This document shows, one piece after another, positions 8,077-15,914 of a stretch of DNA of 52,841 nt. The translations under genes were made by a program, and so were the position numbers. Under the pieces are notes generated by a model. The model was given only the letters and a program-made list of their open reading frames with translations. It searched no databases and had not been told where the DNA came from. Location of the stretch: positions 1-52,841 of the forward strand of contig CAMGIN010000005.1 in the NCBI GenBank assembly GCA_946056135.1, written 5' to 3'. Source of the DNA: an uncultured bacterium. GTDB taxonomy: Bacteria; Bacillota; Clostridia; Oscillospirales; Oscillospiraceae. The stretch's first letter is position 1. Each line of letters opens with the position of its first letter.

Positions 8077-8592
8077 ATGAAACTCGTTATTGCGTCCGAT
8101 ATTCACGGCAGCGCCTATTGGTGCAGTAAGCTGTGTCAACTGGTGGAAGCGGAAAAGCCGGACCGGCTGGTTCTGCTGGGAGATCTGCTGTACCACGGCC
8201 CCCGGAATGACCTGCCCCGGGACTACGCCCCCAAGCAGGTGATCCCCATGTTGTCGCAGTACAAGGACATCATCCTGGCTGTCCGGGGCAACTGCGAAGC
8301 CGAGGTGGACCAAATGGTGCTGCCCTTCCCCTGCATGGCAGACTTTTCCCAGCTGTACGCCGACGGCGTGACCCTGTACCTGACCCACGGCCATCACCAC
8401 AATCCCGGTAACCTGCCGCCCCTGCCCGAAGGCACCGTTTTCCTCTCCGGCCACACCCATGTGAAGATCGATGAAATCTGCAACGGCATCCGGTGCCTGA
8501 ACCCTGGCAGCGTGTCCATCCCCAAGGACGGCAGCCACAGCTGTCTGATTTTCGAGAATGGGAATTTTTCTTTCCGAATTTGGGAGGAATGA
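8077..8592 (+). CDS. yfcE: YfcE-type metallophosphodiesterase
   Basis: A 171-residue calcineurin-like phosphoesterase. The metal ligands are in order: SDIHG with D8 and H10, GDLLYHGPRN with D36, GNCE at about 72-75, THGH at about 104-107, and GHTH at about 125-128. YfcE-type enzymes hydrolyse phosphodiesters in vitro, but the physiological substrate is unknown. The usual GN[CH]D motif reads GNCE here; the Asp to Glu change is notable but the Asn ligand is kept. ATG 8077 follows AAGGAGG (8063-8069) by seven bases. The next gene begins two bases after its stop. Confidence 0.9.
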   Translation: MKLVIASDIHGSAYWCSKLCQLVEAEKPDRLVLLGDLLYHGPRNDLPRDYAPKQVIPMLSQYKDIILAVRGNCEAEVDQMVLPFPCMADFSQLYADGVTLYLTHGHHHNPGNLPPLPEGTVFLSGHTHVKIDEICNGIRCLNPGSVSIPKDGSHSCLIFENGNFSFRIWEE

Positions 8593-8594
8593 GC

Positions 8595-8771
8595 ATGGAT
8601 TCGACAGAATGCGAAAGCTGCTGGTATTATGATTATGACGAGGAATACGACGAGTACTACTGCATGATGGACCTGGATGAGGACGAAGTCTACCGCATTA
8701 TGACCTCCCGTTCCCAGCACTGCCCATACTACCGGCAGGGCGACGACTATACCCTTGCAAGGAGACAGTAA
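8595..8771 (+). CDS. Small acidic four-cysteine protein (DUF6472-like)
   Basis: A 58-residue protein recalling the DUF6472 family of Clostridia. Cysteines at 6, 9, 23 and 43 (CESC ... YYC ... HCPYY) could bind one zinc or iron ion; the middle is strongly acidic (YDYDEEYDEYY, DLDEDE). ATG 8595 lies six bases after GGGAGGA (8582-8588) and is preferred to ATG 8589, which abuts that site. It lies between yfcE and the lipoprotein gene, two bases from each, so the three are one transcript. Function is unknown; the fixed cysteine spacing suggests a small metal-binding adaptor. Confidence 0.8.
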   Translation: MDSTECESCWYYDYDEEYDEYYCMMDLDEDEVYRIMTSRSQHCPYYRQGDDYTLARRQ

Positions 8772-8773
8772 CC

Positions 8774-10636
8774 ATGAAGCATCTGCTTGCCCTGCTTGCG
8801 CTGTGCCTGCTGCTGTGCGGCTGCGCATCGGAAGCCCCCACCACAGAAACCACTCTGCCCTCAGCCCCAACCACCCCCACCGCGCCAGTGGGTCTCTACG
8901 ATCCTGGGAGCCATCTGGAAGATGCCACCCAGGGGGCTTTGCGGGTCTATCCCCTGAACCAGTCCGCCGTAACCGGGATGCGGGCCATGGGGAACAGCCT
9001 GCTGATTTTCTCCGGTGTGGAGGAAACCACCCTCACCCTGCTGACCGGGGAGGATCTGTACATTACCGCCAGTGTCACCCTGGATTTTTTCCTGGATTCC
9101 GAGGATCCCTCCCTGCGGATTGGAGATCGAGAGCTTTCTTATTATGACCCCATCCGCTGCCAGACGGTAGTTCTGGACGGGAAGCTCCGGGAAGTCAGTC
9201 ACATTGCCGCCCCGGGAGATCTGATAGGAAGCCCCATTCTCTCCGATGACCGCAACACGCTCTATTACTGCACCTCCAGCGCCGTCCGGGCCTGGGATCT
9301 GGAAACCGGAATTCGGCGGTGCGTCAAGGAGATGGCCTATTCCCAGCAAACCGTCACCGGGCTGCATGCCGGCGGCACAGTGCTGCAATGCCAGGTCGTT
9401 GACGGCGGGCAGCTGCGGACACTGCTGCTCTCCACGGAAAATGGCATGCAGCTTTCCGCAATGGATGGTGTCATGACGCTCTCCACAGAAGGCAGCCGCT
9501 ACTATGCTTCCTTCCCCACCGGCTCGGTTCAGGCCCTGGTTTTCGGAAGCGGAGACGCTTCTCCCCAGGCCCTGACCCCCGCTGACCTCACAGCGTCCTG
9601 TTTGTTTCTGGAAATTCCCAATGCTGCGATCACCTACTCCCATCCGGACAACGGCGACCTTCAGCTTGCGTACTATGATCTGAGCTCCGGCCAGCGCCGC
9701 TCTGCGCTGACAGTGGAAACCCAGCAATCCCCCACCGCCATCGCAGACACCATCGACGGCAAAATCTATCTTCTGATCTATGCGGATGACCTGGACTGCT
9801 ATACCATCCTGCGGTGGGATGTCCGCGACAATCTCCAGGACAACATCAACTACACCGGAACCTACTATACCGCCAGCGCTCCGGATTACAGCGGCCTGGC
9901 CCGTTGCAGGGACTATGCCGCCCAGATCGGCAGCCAATACGGCATTGAGATTCTGGTCTGGGAGGATGCCACGGCAGTACAGCCCTGGGACTACGACTTT
10001 GAGACCGAATACCTGGTGCCCGTGATCCAGCAGGAGCTGGAGCAGCTGGAGCAGCAGCTGTCCCAGTATCCCATCAGCGTTCTGGAGGACACCGCTTCCC
10101 ACTTCACCAGCCTGAAAATCTGCATCGTACGTCAGCTCACCGGCACGGCGGAATCCGGAAGTCTGGACACCGCCACAGGGCTGCAGTTCCTTGACGGCAC
10201 CGATGCCTATGTTGTTCTGGCAGCAGGCAAATACGCCGAACACGCATTGTATCACGAACTGTTTCACGTCATGGAGACTCATATCCTCAATGAGAGCATC
10301 GCCTTTGACCAGTGGAACGCCCTGAATCCCTCGGGATTTGAATACGACTACGACTACCAAGCCAACGCCCAGCGGGATGCCGGCGTGTACCTCCGGGGTG
10401 AAAACCAGGCCTTCATCGACACCTATTCCATGAGCTTCCCCAAAGAAGACCGGGCCAGAATCATGGAATATGCCATGCTGCCCGGGAATCAGGAGCTATT
10501 CCGATCCGAGGTCCTGCAAAAAAAACTTCTGACCCTCTGCCAGGGCATCCGGGAAGCTTACGGACTGAAAAAATCGGAAGAAGTCTACGTCTGGGAGCAA
10601 TACCTGGAAAAATCCCTGGCATATAATAGTAAATGA
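8774..10636 (+). CDS. Lipoprotein with beta-rich repeat region and HExxH metallopeptidase motif
   Basis: A 620-residue secreted lipoprotein. The signal peptide (MKHLLALLALCLLLCGC) has a lipobox-like L-C-G-C with C17 as lipid-bearing residue, then a Thr/Pro-rich linker. Residues of about 45-365 are beta-rich with repeated units (e.g. LYYCTSSAVRAWDLETGIRR, TYSHPDNGDLQLAYYDLSSG) resembling a propeller. The C-terminal part carries HELFH at 494-498, the zincin HExxH core, followed by a conserved-looking D-T-Y-S-x-S-F-P-K-E-D-R-A block. A surface zinc peptidase is inferred; I know no characterised match. The stop codon TGA lies inside the left end of a MITE-like repeat, so the last residues may have changed by insertion. 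RBS AAGGAG is at 8759-8764. Confidence 0.75.
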   Translation: MKHLLALLALCLLLCGCASEAPTTETTLPSAPTTPTAPVGLYDPGSHLEDATQGALRVYPLNQSAVTGMRAMGNSLLIFSGVEETTLTLLTGEDLYITASVTLDFFLDSEDPSLRIGDRELSYYDPIRCQTVVLDGKLREVSHIAAPGDLIGSPILSDDRNTLYYCTSSAVRAWDLETGIRRCVKEMAYSQQTVTGLHAGGTVLQCQVVDGGQLRTLLLSTENGMQLSAMDGVMTLSTEGSRYYASFPTGSVQALVFGSGDASPQALTPADLTASCLFLEIPNAAITYSHPDNGDLQLAYYDLSSGQRRSALTVETQQSPTAIADTIDGKIYLLIYADDLDCYTILRWDVRDNLQDNINYTGTYYTASAPDYSGLARCRDYAAQIGSQYGIEILVWEDATAVQPWDYDFETEYLVPVIQQELEQLEQQLSQYPISVLEDTASHFTSLKICIVRQLTGTAESGSLDTATGLQFLDGTDAYVVLAAGKYAEHALYHELFHVMETHILNESIAFDQWNALNPSGFEYDYDYQANAQRDAGVYLRGENQAFIDTYSMSFPKEDRARIMEYAMLPGNQELFRSEVLQKKLLTLCQGIREAYGLKKSEEVYVWEQYLEKSLAYNSK

Positions 10637-10788
10637 TCGTTTATCTGCGCAACCCAAGGCTCTCCCTTTGGGAGAGCTGGCACGCCGAAGGCGTGACTGA
10701 GAGGGGATACGAAGGCCCTCTCCGACCCGGCATTCGCCGGGCCACCTCTCCCATAGGGAGAGGCTTTGGTGCGATAAACGATCATTTA
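10630..10788 (+). mobile_element. 159-bp MITE-like element, copy 1
   Basis: Ends are TAAATGATCGTTTAT and its inverted copy ATAAACGATCATTTA. Inside are three nested hairpins: CTCTCCCTTTGGGAGAG, CACGCC-GAAGGCGTG and CCCGGC-ATTC-GCCGGG, and a further CCTCTCCCATAGGGAGAGG. The element is the exact reverse complement of 46279-46437. It has no transposase gene, so movement would need an enzyme from elsewhere. The upstream gene's stop codon lies within its first eight bases. Confidence 0.8.
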
Positions 10789-10818
10789 TCGCCAAAACTG
10801 CTGCTTTGCATAAGAATT

Positions 10819-10847
10819 CCCCCGCTTTTCAAGGAAAGCGGGGGTCT
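10819..10847. terminator. Hairpin between convergent genes
   Basis: Arms CCCCCGCTTT (10819-10828) and AAAGCGGGGG (10835-10844), followed by TCTTG. It separates the lipoprotein gene from the convergent CBS gene; the T-tract is poor. Confidence 0.6.
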
Positions 10848-10857
10848 TGCTATGTAA

Positions 10858-11271
10858 TTAGTCTTCAGGAAACAGCTGGTCGCAGCAGTACTGGATGATG
10901 GCTTTGCGGGTGATGAGTCCGATAAACGCTCCGTAGTCATCCACCACGGGAACGAAATTCTGATTGGAGGCCCGGGAGATCAGATCGTGCATGGATGCGG
11001 TGATCCGGACGGGGACATTGTCCTTTCGCCGGGAAATCTCCATGATCCGTCTGGCTTCCGCCTGACGCATATCCATATAACACATGTTTTTCATGGCCCA
11101 CAGCAGATCCCCTTCTGTCAGGGTCCCCCGGTATTCTCCCCGGTGATTCAGGATGGGAAGCGCCGCATACCCCGCGGCCTCCATCTTCTCCAGTGCCTGC
11201 CGGATGGTATAGTCATCGTAAAGGTACGCGCACATGGCCTTCGGTGTCAGGAAAAATAAGATACTGTTCAT
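10858..11271 (-). CDS. CBS-pair domain protein
   Basis: A 137-residue protein made almost wholly of two CBS motifs (about 8-65 and 80-132), which together bind an adenine nucleotide; several small Firmicute CBS proteins bind c-di-AMP. Hallmarks are YTIRQALEKMEAAGYAALPILNHRGEYRGTLTEGDLL and FVPVVDDYGAFIGLITRKAII. There is no fused enzyme or transporter domain, so it probably acts as a sensor or adaptor. ATG 11271 is preceded by AAGGAGA at 11278-11284. A TATAAT-like -10 lies near 11319-11324. The nearby gdpP gene, which degrades c-di-AMP, makes that ligand plausible but unproven. Confidence 0.85.
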   Translation of the reverse strand: MNSILFFLTPKAMCAYLYDDYTIRQALEKMEAAGYAALPILNHRGEYRGTLTEGDLLWAMKNMCYMDMRQAEARRIMEISRRKDNVPVRITASMHDLISRASNQNFVPVVDDYGAFIGLITRKAIIQYCCDQLFPED

Positions 11272-11417
11272 AGGTTCTCCTTTTCGGTGCGGAGCTTGCT
11301 TCTCTTTCCGCTATCATTATTATAGCACACTTCAAACGGAAAAGTATGAAATTTTATCGTTATTTTGTCCGTCATCTGCCAAATAATCGCCCGTATATTT
11401 TGTGCAATATGCCTAAT

Positions 11418-12686
11418 TCATTCTCCGAAAGTAAACTCTGTGCAGTCGAATGTGGCGAAGTAGTCCTTTGGCGTCTCCGCCCGGCGGATCAGCTGGAAGC
11501 TGCCATCCTCCTTTAGCAGTACCTCGGCGCTGCGCAGCTTACCATTGTAATTGTAGCCCATGGAGAATCCATGCGCGCCAGTATCATGGATGACCACAAT
11601 ATCCCCCACATCGATCTGGGGCAGGCTGCGCTGGACGGCAAACTTGTCGTTGTTCTCGCACAGGCCGCCGGTGACGTCATAAACATGGTCCAGGATGGCG
11701 TCCTCCTTTCCCAACACTGTAATGTAATGGTAAGCGCCGTACATGGCGGGCCGCATCAGGTTGGCCGCGCAGGCATCCAGACCCACATACTCCCGGTAGA
11801 TGTGCTTTTGATGGAGCACCGTAGAGACCAGATGGCCGTAGGGTGCCAGCATGTACCGGCCCAGCTCCGTGAAGATGGCAATGTCGTCCATCCCGGCAGG
11901 GGTCAGAATCTGCTCATACCGGGTCCGTACCCCTTCGCCGATGACCCGGATGTCGCACCGGGGCTGCTCCGGGCGGTAGTCCACGCCGATGCCGCCGGAG
12001 AGGTTGATGAACGAGATATGGGCTCCCGTGGCATTGTGCAGCCGCACTGCCAGATGGAACAGCTGGCTGGCAAGCTCCGGGTAATACTCATTGGTGGTGG
12101 TATTGGAGGCCAGGAAGGCATGGATGCCGAAGTGCTTGACCCCGAGCTGCTGCAGCCGGTTGATGGCCCCAGCCATCTGGTCCTCGGTCATACCATACTT
12201 GGCGTCCCGGGGCATGTCCATAATAGTATTGCCCAGGCAGAAGGAGCCGCCGGGATTGTAGCGCAGGCAGACGGTCTCCGGCATTCCCCGGTCCGCGATC
12301 TGCTCCAGGAACTCCACATAGGTGGCATCGTCCAGATTGATATACACCCCCATGTCATAGGCCTTGCGCATATCCAGCTCCGGGGTCACATTGGAGGAGA
12401 ACATGACGTCATGGCCGGTGATGCCCACAGCCTCGGACATCAGCAGCTCGGTATAGGAAGCGCAGTCGCAGCCGCAGCCCTCCTCCTTCAGAATCTTCAA
12501 GATATAGGGATTGGGCGTTGCCTTCACGGCGAAGTATTCCCGGTAGCCCTTATTCCAGGAAAAGGCCTCCTTCAGTTCCCGGGCGTTGGCACGGATTCCG
12601 GCTTCGTCATACACATGAAAGGGTGTGGGAATCTGGGCACTGATCTGCCTTGCCTGCTCCAGAGTAATAAAGGGTTTCTTTTTCAT
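11418..12686 (-). CDS. lysA: Diaminopimelate decarboxylase
   Basis: A 422-residue PLP-dependent fold type III decarboxylase, converting meso-diaminopimelate to L-lysine, the last step of lysine synthesis. PLP would bind K55 (YFAVKATPNP). The phosphate-binding glycine loop NLSGGIGVDY is near the middle, followed by E-x-G-R-x (TELGRYMLAPYG) and the C-terminal CENNDKFAVQRSLPQIDVGD and DTGAHGFSM-x-YN blocks, where the substrate Cys/Tyr residues lie. ATG 12686 gives MKKKPFITLEQ and has GAGGAAG upstream; a longer frame reaches into the riboswitch terminator and is rejected. The lysine riboswitch upstream supports both substrate and direction. Confidence 0.93.
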   Translation of the reverse strand: MKKKPFITLEQARQISAQIPTPFHVYDEAGIRANARELKEAFSWNKGYREYFAVKATPNPYILKILKEEGCGCDCASYTELLMSEAVGITGHDVMFSSNVTPELDMRKAYDMGVYINLDDATYVEFLEQIADRGMPETVCLRYNPGGSFCLGNTIMDMPRDAKYGMTEDQMAGAINRLQQLGVKHFGIHAFLASNTTTNEYYPELASQLFHLAVRLHNATGAHISFINLSGGIGVDYRPEQPRCDIRVIGEGVRTRYEQILTPAGMDDIAIFTELGRYMLAPYGHLVSTVLHQKHIYREYVGLDACAANLMRPAMYGAYHYITVLGKEDAILDHVYDVTGGLCENNDKFAVQRSLPQIDVGDIVVIHDTGAHGFSMGYNYNGKLRSAEVLLKEDGSFQLIRRAETPKDYFATFDCTEFTFGE

Positions 12687-12707
12687 AGTATTTTCTTCCT
12701 CTCTATC

Positions 12708-12738
12708 AAAAAATCCCTGCGCGCGCAGCACAGGGAGA
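12708..12738 (-). terminator. Riboswitch-controlled terminator ahead of lysA
   Basis: Arms TCCCTG and CAGGGA (12714-12719 and 12731-12736) with a GC-rich loop, followed on the minus strand by six T (12708-12713). It lies between the lysine aptamer and the lysA ribosome binding site. Confidence 0.85.
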
Positions 12739-12771
12739 AACAGAACGCTTCGTCCCGGCAGCACTCCATCC

Positions 12772-12920
12772 GTAGGATGACAGTTCCACGCATATTCTGC
12801 GTGACCCCAGGAAATGCCCGCTTGGCATCAGGCAAACCCTTCGGCGGAAGCTCCTTTCCTGTTCCCGGCAATTGCCGGTCCGGGGACGTACTGATAGCTT
12901 CCGCGACCTCAGCCGTTACT
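12772..12920 (-). promoter_or_regulatory. Lysine riboswitch (L-box) aptamer
   Basis: On the minus strand the leader shows the L-box landmarks in order: GGCTGAGGTCGCGGAAGC, ATCAGTA, GGAAAGGAGCTTCCGCCGAAG, GGGTTTGCC, CCTGGGGTCACGC and GGAACTGTCATCC. These match the Bacillus lysC leader element by element, including the CCGAAG and CTGTCA core. Lysine binding should favour the downstream terminator and so lower lysA expression. Confidence 0.88.
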
Positions 12921-12929
12921 TATGGTGTG

Positions 12930-12958
12930 ATTGTATTCCATCGCAGGCCATTTGTCAA
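12930..12958 (-). promoter_or_regulatory. Promoter of the lysA riboswitch transcript
   Basis: On the minus strand TTGACA (12953-12958), 17-base spacer, TACAAT (12930-12935). Transcription would begin just before the aptamer. Confidence 0.85.
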
Positions 12959-13029
12959 CACCGTTTCCTGTTCTCGCAGGGGTAGAAACGGTTTTCTCCG
13001 GAAAGGAGAGCATCCTCCCGGGAAGTGGT

Positions 13030-13057
13030 TTGCTTTTTTCAAGAAATGTGGTATACT
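13030..13057 (+). promoter_or_regulatory. Promoter of the hemolysin III gene
   Basis: TTGCTT (13030-13035), 16-base spacer, TATACT (13052-13057). It is divergent from the lysA promoter. Confidence 0.55.
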
Positions 13058-13099
13058 CTTTCCATCCCGAAATTCCATATCAGAAAGGTCCATCCCACT

Positions 13100-13771
13100 A
13101 TGAAACGAACCAAATTATCCGACCGTCAGCTGCCCGACTATACCAAGGGCGAGGAAATCATGAACATGGTCACCCACATTGTGGGCGGCGTTTTGGGCAT
13201 CGTGGCTCTGACGCTGTGCGTCATCCGGGCTGCCCTCCACGGCAACGTCTACGGTGTAGTCACCTCAGCCATCTACGGCACCACCATGATCACCATGTTC
13301 ACCATTTCCAGCGTCTACCACGGACTGAAACCCAACCTGGGCAAGAAGGTCATGCAGGTCATCGACCACTGCACCATCTATTTCCTTATTGCGGGAACCT
13401 ATACCGTGGTGGTGCTCTCCGCTATCCGTCCGGCATACCCCGCTTTGGGCTGGTCATTGTTCGGCTTTGAATGGGCCATGGCCGCCCTGGCCACCACCCT
13501 CACCGCCATTGACCTGAAGAAATACAGCGTGTTCTCCATGATCTGCTACATCGGCATGGGCTGGGCGGTCATCCCCTTCGCCAAGCAGACACTTCAGGTG
13601 CTGACCCTGCCCGGATTCCTGCTGCTTCTGGCCGGCGGCATTGCCTACACCGTCGGTTCCATTCTCTATGGTCTGGGCAAGAAACGCAAATGGATGCACT
13701 CTGTGTTCCACATCTTCGTGGATCTGGGAGCGCTGCTGCAGTTCTTCGCCGTCCTCTTTTATGCAATCTAA
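13100..13771 (+). CDS. Hemolysin III family (PAQR-type) membrane protein
   Basis: A 223-residue protein with seven predicted membrane helices, of the hemolysin III/YqfA family related to adiponectin receptors. The conserved putative metal-site residues are present: E19-x...-H27 in GEEIMNMVTHIVGG, S-x-x-x-H in SSVYHGL, and the C-terminal H-x-x-x-H (HSVFHIFVDLG). PAQR proteins may be zinc-dependent ceramidase-like hydrolases; in bacteria the role is membrane-lipid related but unclear. ATG 13100 follows AGAAAGG. It has its own promoter and a strong bidirectional terminator. Confidence 0.9.
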   Translation: MKRTKLSDRQLPDYTKGEEIMNMVTHIVGGVLGIVALTLCVIRAALHGNVYGVVTSAIYGTTMITMFTISSVYHGLKPNLGKKVMQVIDHCTIYFLIAGTYTVVVLSAIRPAYPALGWSLFGFEWAMAALATTLTAIDLKKYSVFSMICYIGMGWAVIPFAKQTLQVLTLPGFLLLLAGGIAYTVGSILYGLGKKRKWMHSVFHIFVDLGALLQFFAVLFYAI

Positions 13772-13778
13772 AAAACTT

Positions 13779-13813
13779 ACAGCGCCGCAGTCGAAACTGC
13801 GGCGCTGTTTTTA
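13779..13813. terminator. Bidirectional intrinsic terminator
   Basis: Thirteen-base arms ACAGCGCCGCAGT and ACTGCGGCGCTGT, T-tract on the plus side and an A-tract (T on the minus strand) on the other, between convergent genes. Confidence 0.9.
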
Positions 13814-13824
13814 TTGTGCGGATA

Positions 13825-14184
13825 TCAGGGCTTGCCCACCGGAATACTGGTGTTCTCCCGGAAGGCATCCAGCAGGGCATTCAGGTTCTCCTCATGGCTG
13901 AAGCGGTAAACCTTCTGCTTACCGTCGAAGCACACCACAAGGTAGCATAGCGTACCATAGATCTTTCCCTGCTCAAAGAAACCTTTGGTCACTCCCAGGC
14001 GTTTGTACACCCGTTCGATGGCAGAAAGCGGGATATATCCCACCCGGCTGAAACCGAACATACCCACATACAGTGCCTTGTCTCCCAGACCAAAGTCCTC
14101 GTAATGGGTGCAGCAAACTCTGTCAGGCCGGAGAATCTCGGGAGGAAGCGTTTTCACGGACAGGGCTTTCGGTGGAATGTACAT
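13825..14184 (-). CDS. Small uncharacterised protein downstream of cstA
   Basis: A 119-residue soluble protein I do not recognise. It is predicted to be mostly beta-strand (YVGMFGFSRVGYIPLSAIERVYKR, TLCYLVVCFDGKQKVYRF) ending with a helix (HEENLNALLDAFREN), a layout resembling a PH-like domain. The gene starts 25 bases after cstA and shares its transcript, so a link to that transporter is possible. ATG 14184 has AAAGGGG at 14193-14199. No transmembrane segment or signal peptide is present. Confidence 0.65.
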   Translation of the reverse strand: MYIPPKALSVKTLPPEILRPDRVCCTHYEDFGLGDKALYVGMFGFSRVGYIPLSAIERVYKRLGVTKGFFEQGKIYGTLCYLVVCFDGKQKVYRFSHEENLNALLDAFRENTSIPVGKP

Positions 14185-14209
14185 TGGGCTAACCCCTTTC
14201 TCTGGTAAA

Positions 14210-15658
14210 TTACTTTACGGCTTTCTCGCCCTTGGGGACCTTGACGATGAACAGAACCAGCAGAACCACAGCGATGCCAATGCCCAGGATCTTGGAAATC
14301 GGAGGCAGGAAGGGAATACCGCCCAGGTACAGCTTGCTGTTGAAGACGAAGGACACGGTGACAGCGGTCATGAAAGCGGCAGGCAGGGCGCAGACATAGG
14401 CGTTCTTGCCCTCGTGACGCAGGTACATGGCAGCGGTCCACAGGACGATGGCAGCCAAAATCTGGTTGGTGGAAGCAAAGTAGTTCCAGATGGAGGTGTA
14501 GTCCAGCTGAGAAACCAGAACGCCCAGAACCAGCAGCGGTACCGTCAGGAGCAGACGGTTCTTGTAGCTCTTCTGGTCCAGATGCAGGGCATCAGCGATG
14601 GTCAGACGAGCGGAACGGAACGCGGTGTCGCCGGAGGAGATGGGGCAGGCGATAACGCCCAGCATCGCCAGGATTGCACCGAAGCCGCCCATGGTGGTGG
14701 CGCAGATGTTATACACGCAGCCAGCCTGGCCAACAGCCATAGCTTCCTTCAGGCCGGTCATCAGACCGCCCTCGATGGGGAACAGTGCGCAGGAGGCAGC
14801 AGCCCAAACCAGAGCGATGATGCCTTCGCAGACCATGGCGCCGTAGAACACCATATGAGACATTTTCTCACTCTTGCAGCAGCGGGCCATAATGGGGGAC
14901 TGAGTGGAGTGGAAGCCGGAGCAGGCGCCGCAGGCCACGGAGATGAACATAGCCGGGAACATGGAGGTGCCGGCGGGATGCATATTGCGCAGGGGGAAGA
15001 TCTCGGGGATCTCATAGCCCTTAGCGATAGTACCGACGCCCACGCCGATAGCCATAACGATCAGGCAGATGCCGAACAGAGGATACAGCTTGCCGATGAT
15101 CTTGTCAACGGACAGGAAAGTCGCAATGAAGAAATAAATGAATACGACGGTCAGCCAGAAATACTTGTTGGTCAGGATGCTGGTAGAGCCGCCCTGGCCA
15201 CACAGATAGCTCAGGAGTCCCGCAGGGCCGACAGCGAAGACAACGCCCACCATGAACAGCAGCACGGTGGAGAAGACACGCATAACCTGCTTCATCACGT
15301 TGCCCATGTACATACCGGTCAGCTCCGGGACACTGAGACCCTGGTGACGCATGGACATAAAGCCGGAAGCGAAGTCATGGACACCACCTGCAAAAATAGT
15401 ACCGAAGGTGATCCACAGGAACACGCTGGGACCCCACATAGCGCCGCCCACAGCACCCCAGATGGGGCCCAGACCGGCAATATTCAGGAGCTGGATCAGG
15501 AAAATTCGCCATGTAGGCATGACCACATAGTCAACGCCGTCTTCCATGGTGACTGCGGGAGTTTCACGGTCATCGGGGCCGAAGGTCTTGGATACAAATC
15601 CGCCATAGATAAAGTATCCGCCAATGAGAAGCGCCAGACATACGAAGAAACTTATCAT
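14210..15658 (-). CDS. cstA: CstA-family carbon starvation transporter
   Basis: A 482-residue polytopic membrane protein of the CstA family, which imports peptides or pyruvate under carbon limitation. The family blocks are present: NIAGLGPIWGAVGGAMWGP, GGVHDFASGFMSMRHQG, ACGACSGFHSTQSPIMARC and ISSGDTAFRSARLTIAD. The length fits the shorter Firmicute form; Escherichia CstA is about 700 residues. ATG 15658 follows GGAGGG (15664-15669). It has a consensus promoter, but the leader holds an intrinsic terminator, so expression is probably controlled by read-through. A small unknown gene follows in the same transcript. Confidence 0.92.
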   Translation of the reverse strand: MISFFVCLALLIGGYFIYGGFVSKTFGPDDRETPAVTMEDGVDYVVMPTWRIFLIQLLNIAGLGPIWGAVGGAMWGPSVFLWITFGTIFAGGVHDFASGFMSMRHQGLSVPELTGMYMGNVMKQVMRVFSTVLLFMVGVVFAVGPAGLLSYLCGQGGSTSILTNKYFWLTVVFIYFFIATFLSVDKIIGKLYPLFGICLIVMAIGVGVGTIAKGYEIPEIFPLRNMHPAGTSMFPAMFISVACGACSGFHSTQSPIMARCCKSEKMSHMVFYGAMVCEGIIALVWAAASCALFPIEGGLMTGLKEAMAVGQAGCVYNICATTMGGFGAILAMLGVIACPISSGDTAFRSARLTIADALHLDQKSYKNRLLLTVPLLVLGVLVSQLDYTSIWNYFASTNQILAAIVLWTAAMYLRHEGKNAYVCALPAAFMTAVTVSFVFNSKLYLGGIPFLPPISKILGIGIAVVLLVLFIVKVPKGEKAVK

Positions 15659-15714
15659 AAATACCCTCCTAAAAAAATTTGTGGCGTCTCCGGTAGGTTC
15701 CGGGGAACATACCC

Positions 15715-15750
15715 AAAAAAGCAGCAAGGCTGTTGGCGGCACCCTTGCTG
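15715..15750 (-). terminator. Intrinsic terminator inside the cstA leader (attenuator)
   Basis: On the minus strand, arms CAGCAAGG and CCTTGCTG (15743-15750 and 15722-15729) enclose a 13-base loop and are followed by a run of T (15715-15720). It lies only a few bases after the expected transcription start. Confidence 0.75.
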
Positions 15751-15759
15751 TCATTTCGT

Positions 15760-15788
15760 ATTATAGCGCCATGTGCCGTGAATGTCAA
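15760..15788 (-). promoter_or_regulatory. Consensus promoter of cstA
   Basis: On the minus strand TTGACA (15783-15788), 17-base spacer, TATAAT (15760-15765): a perfect sigma-A match. Confidence 0.9.
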
Positions 15789-15869
15789 CAAAGAATTCCA
15801 AATTATTTCAAAGTTTTTTTACATTTATAATAATTATCCAAAGCCGCAGCCCAATGGAATCTTCTCAAA

Positions 15870-15908
15870 AACAGCATCCCCTCCCGGTTTCTGATCCGGG
15901 AGGGGATG
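15870..15908 (-). terminator. Intrinsic terminator of the gdpP-ftsH gene run
   Basis: Thirteen-base arms CATCCCCTCCCGG and CCGGGAGGGGATG (15875-15887 and 15896-15908), followed on the minus strand by CTGTTTTT. Confidence 0.9.
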
Positions 15909-15914
15909 TAGATA

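Noticed and set aside
10630-10644. TAAATGATCGTTTAT as a chromosomal operator for a global regulator
   Set aside because: It is nearly palindromic, but its occurrences mark the ends of repeat elements and do not align with promoters. Terminal inverted repeat is the simpler reading.
10633-10857. Possible small protein encoded by the MITE (also at 46228-46434 on the minus strand)
   Set aside because: Identity between copies is explained by identity of the whole element; several frames are open equally, and no ribosome site precedes them.
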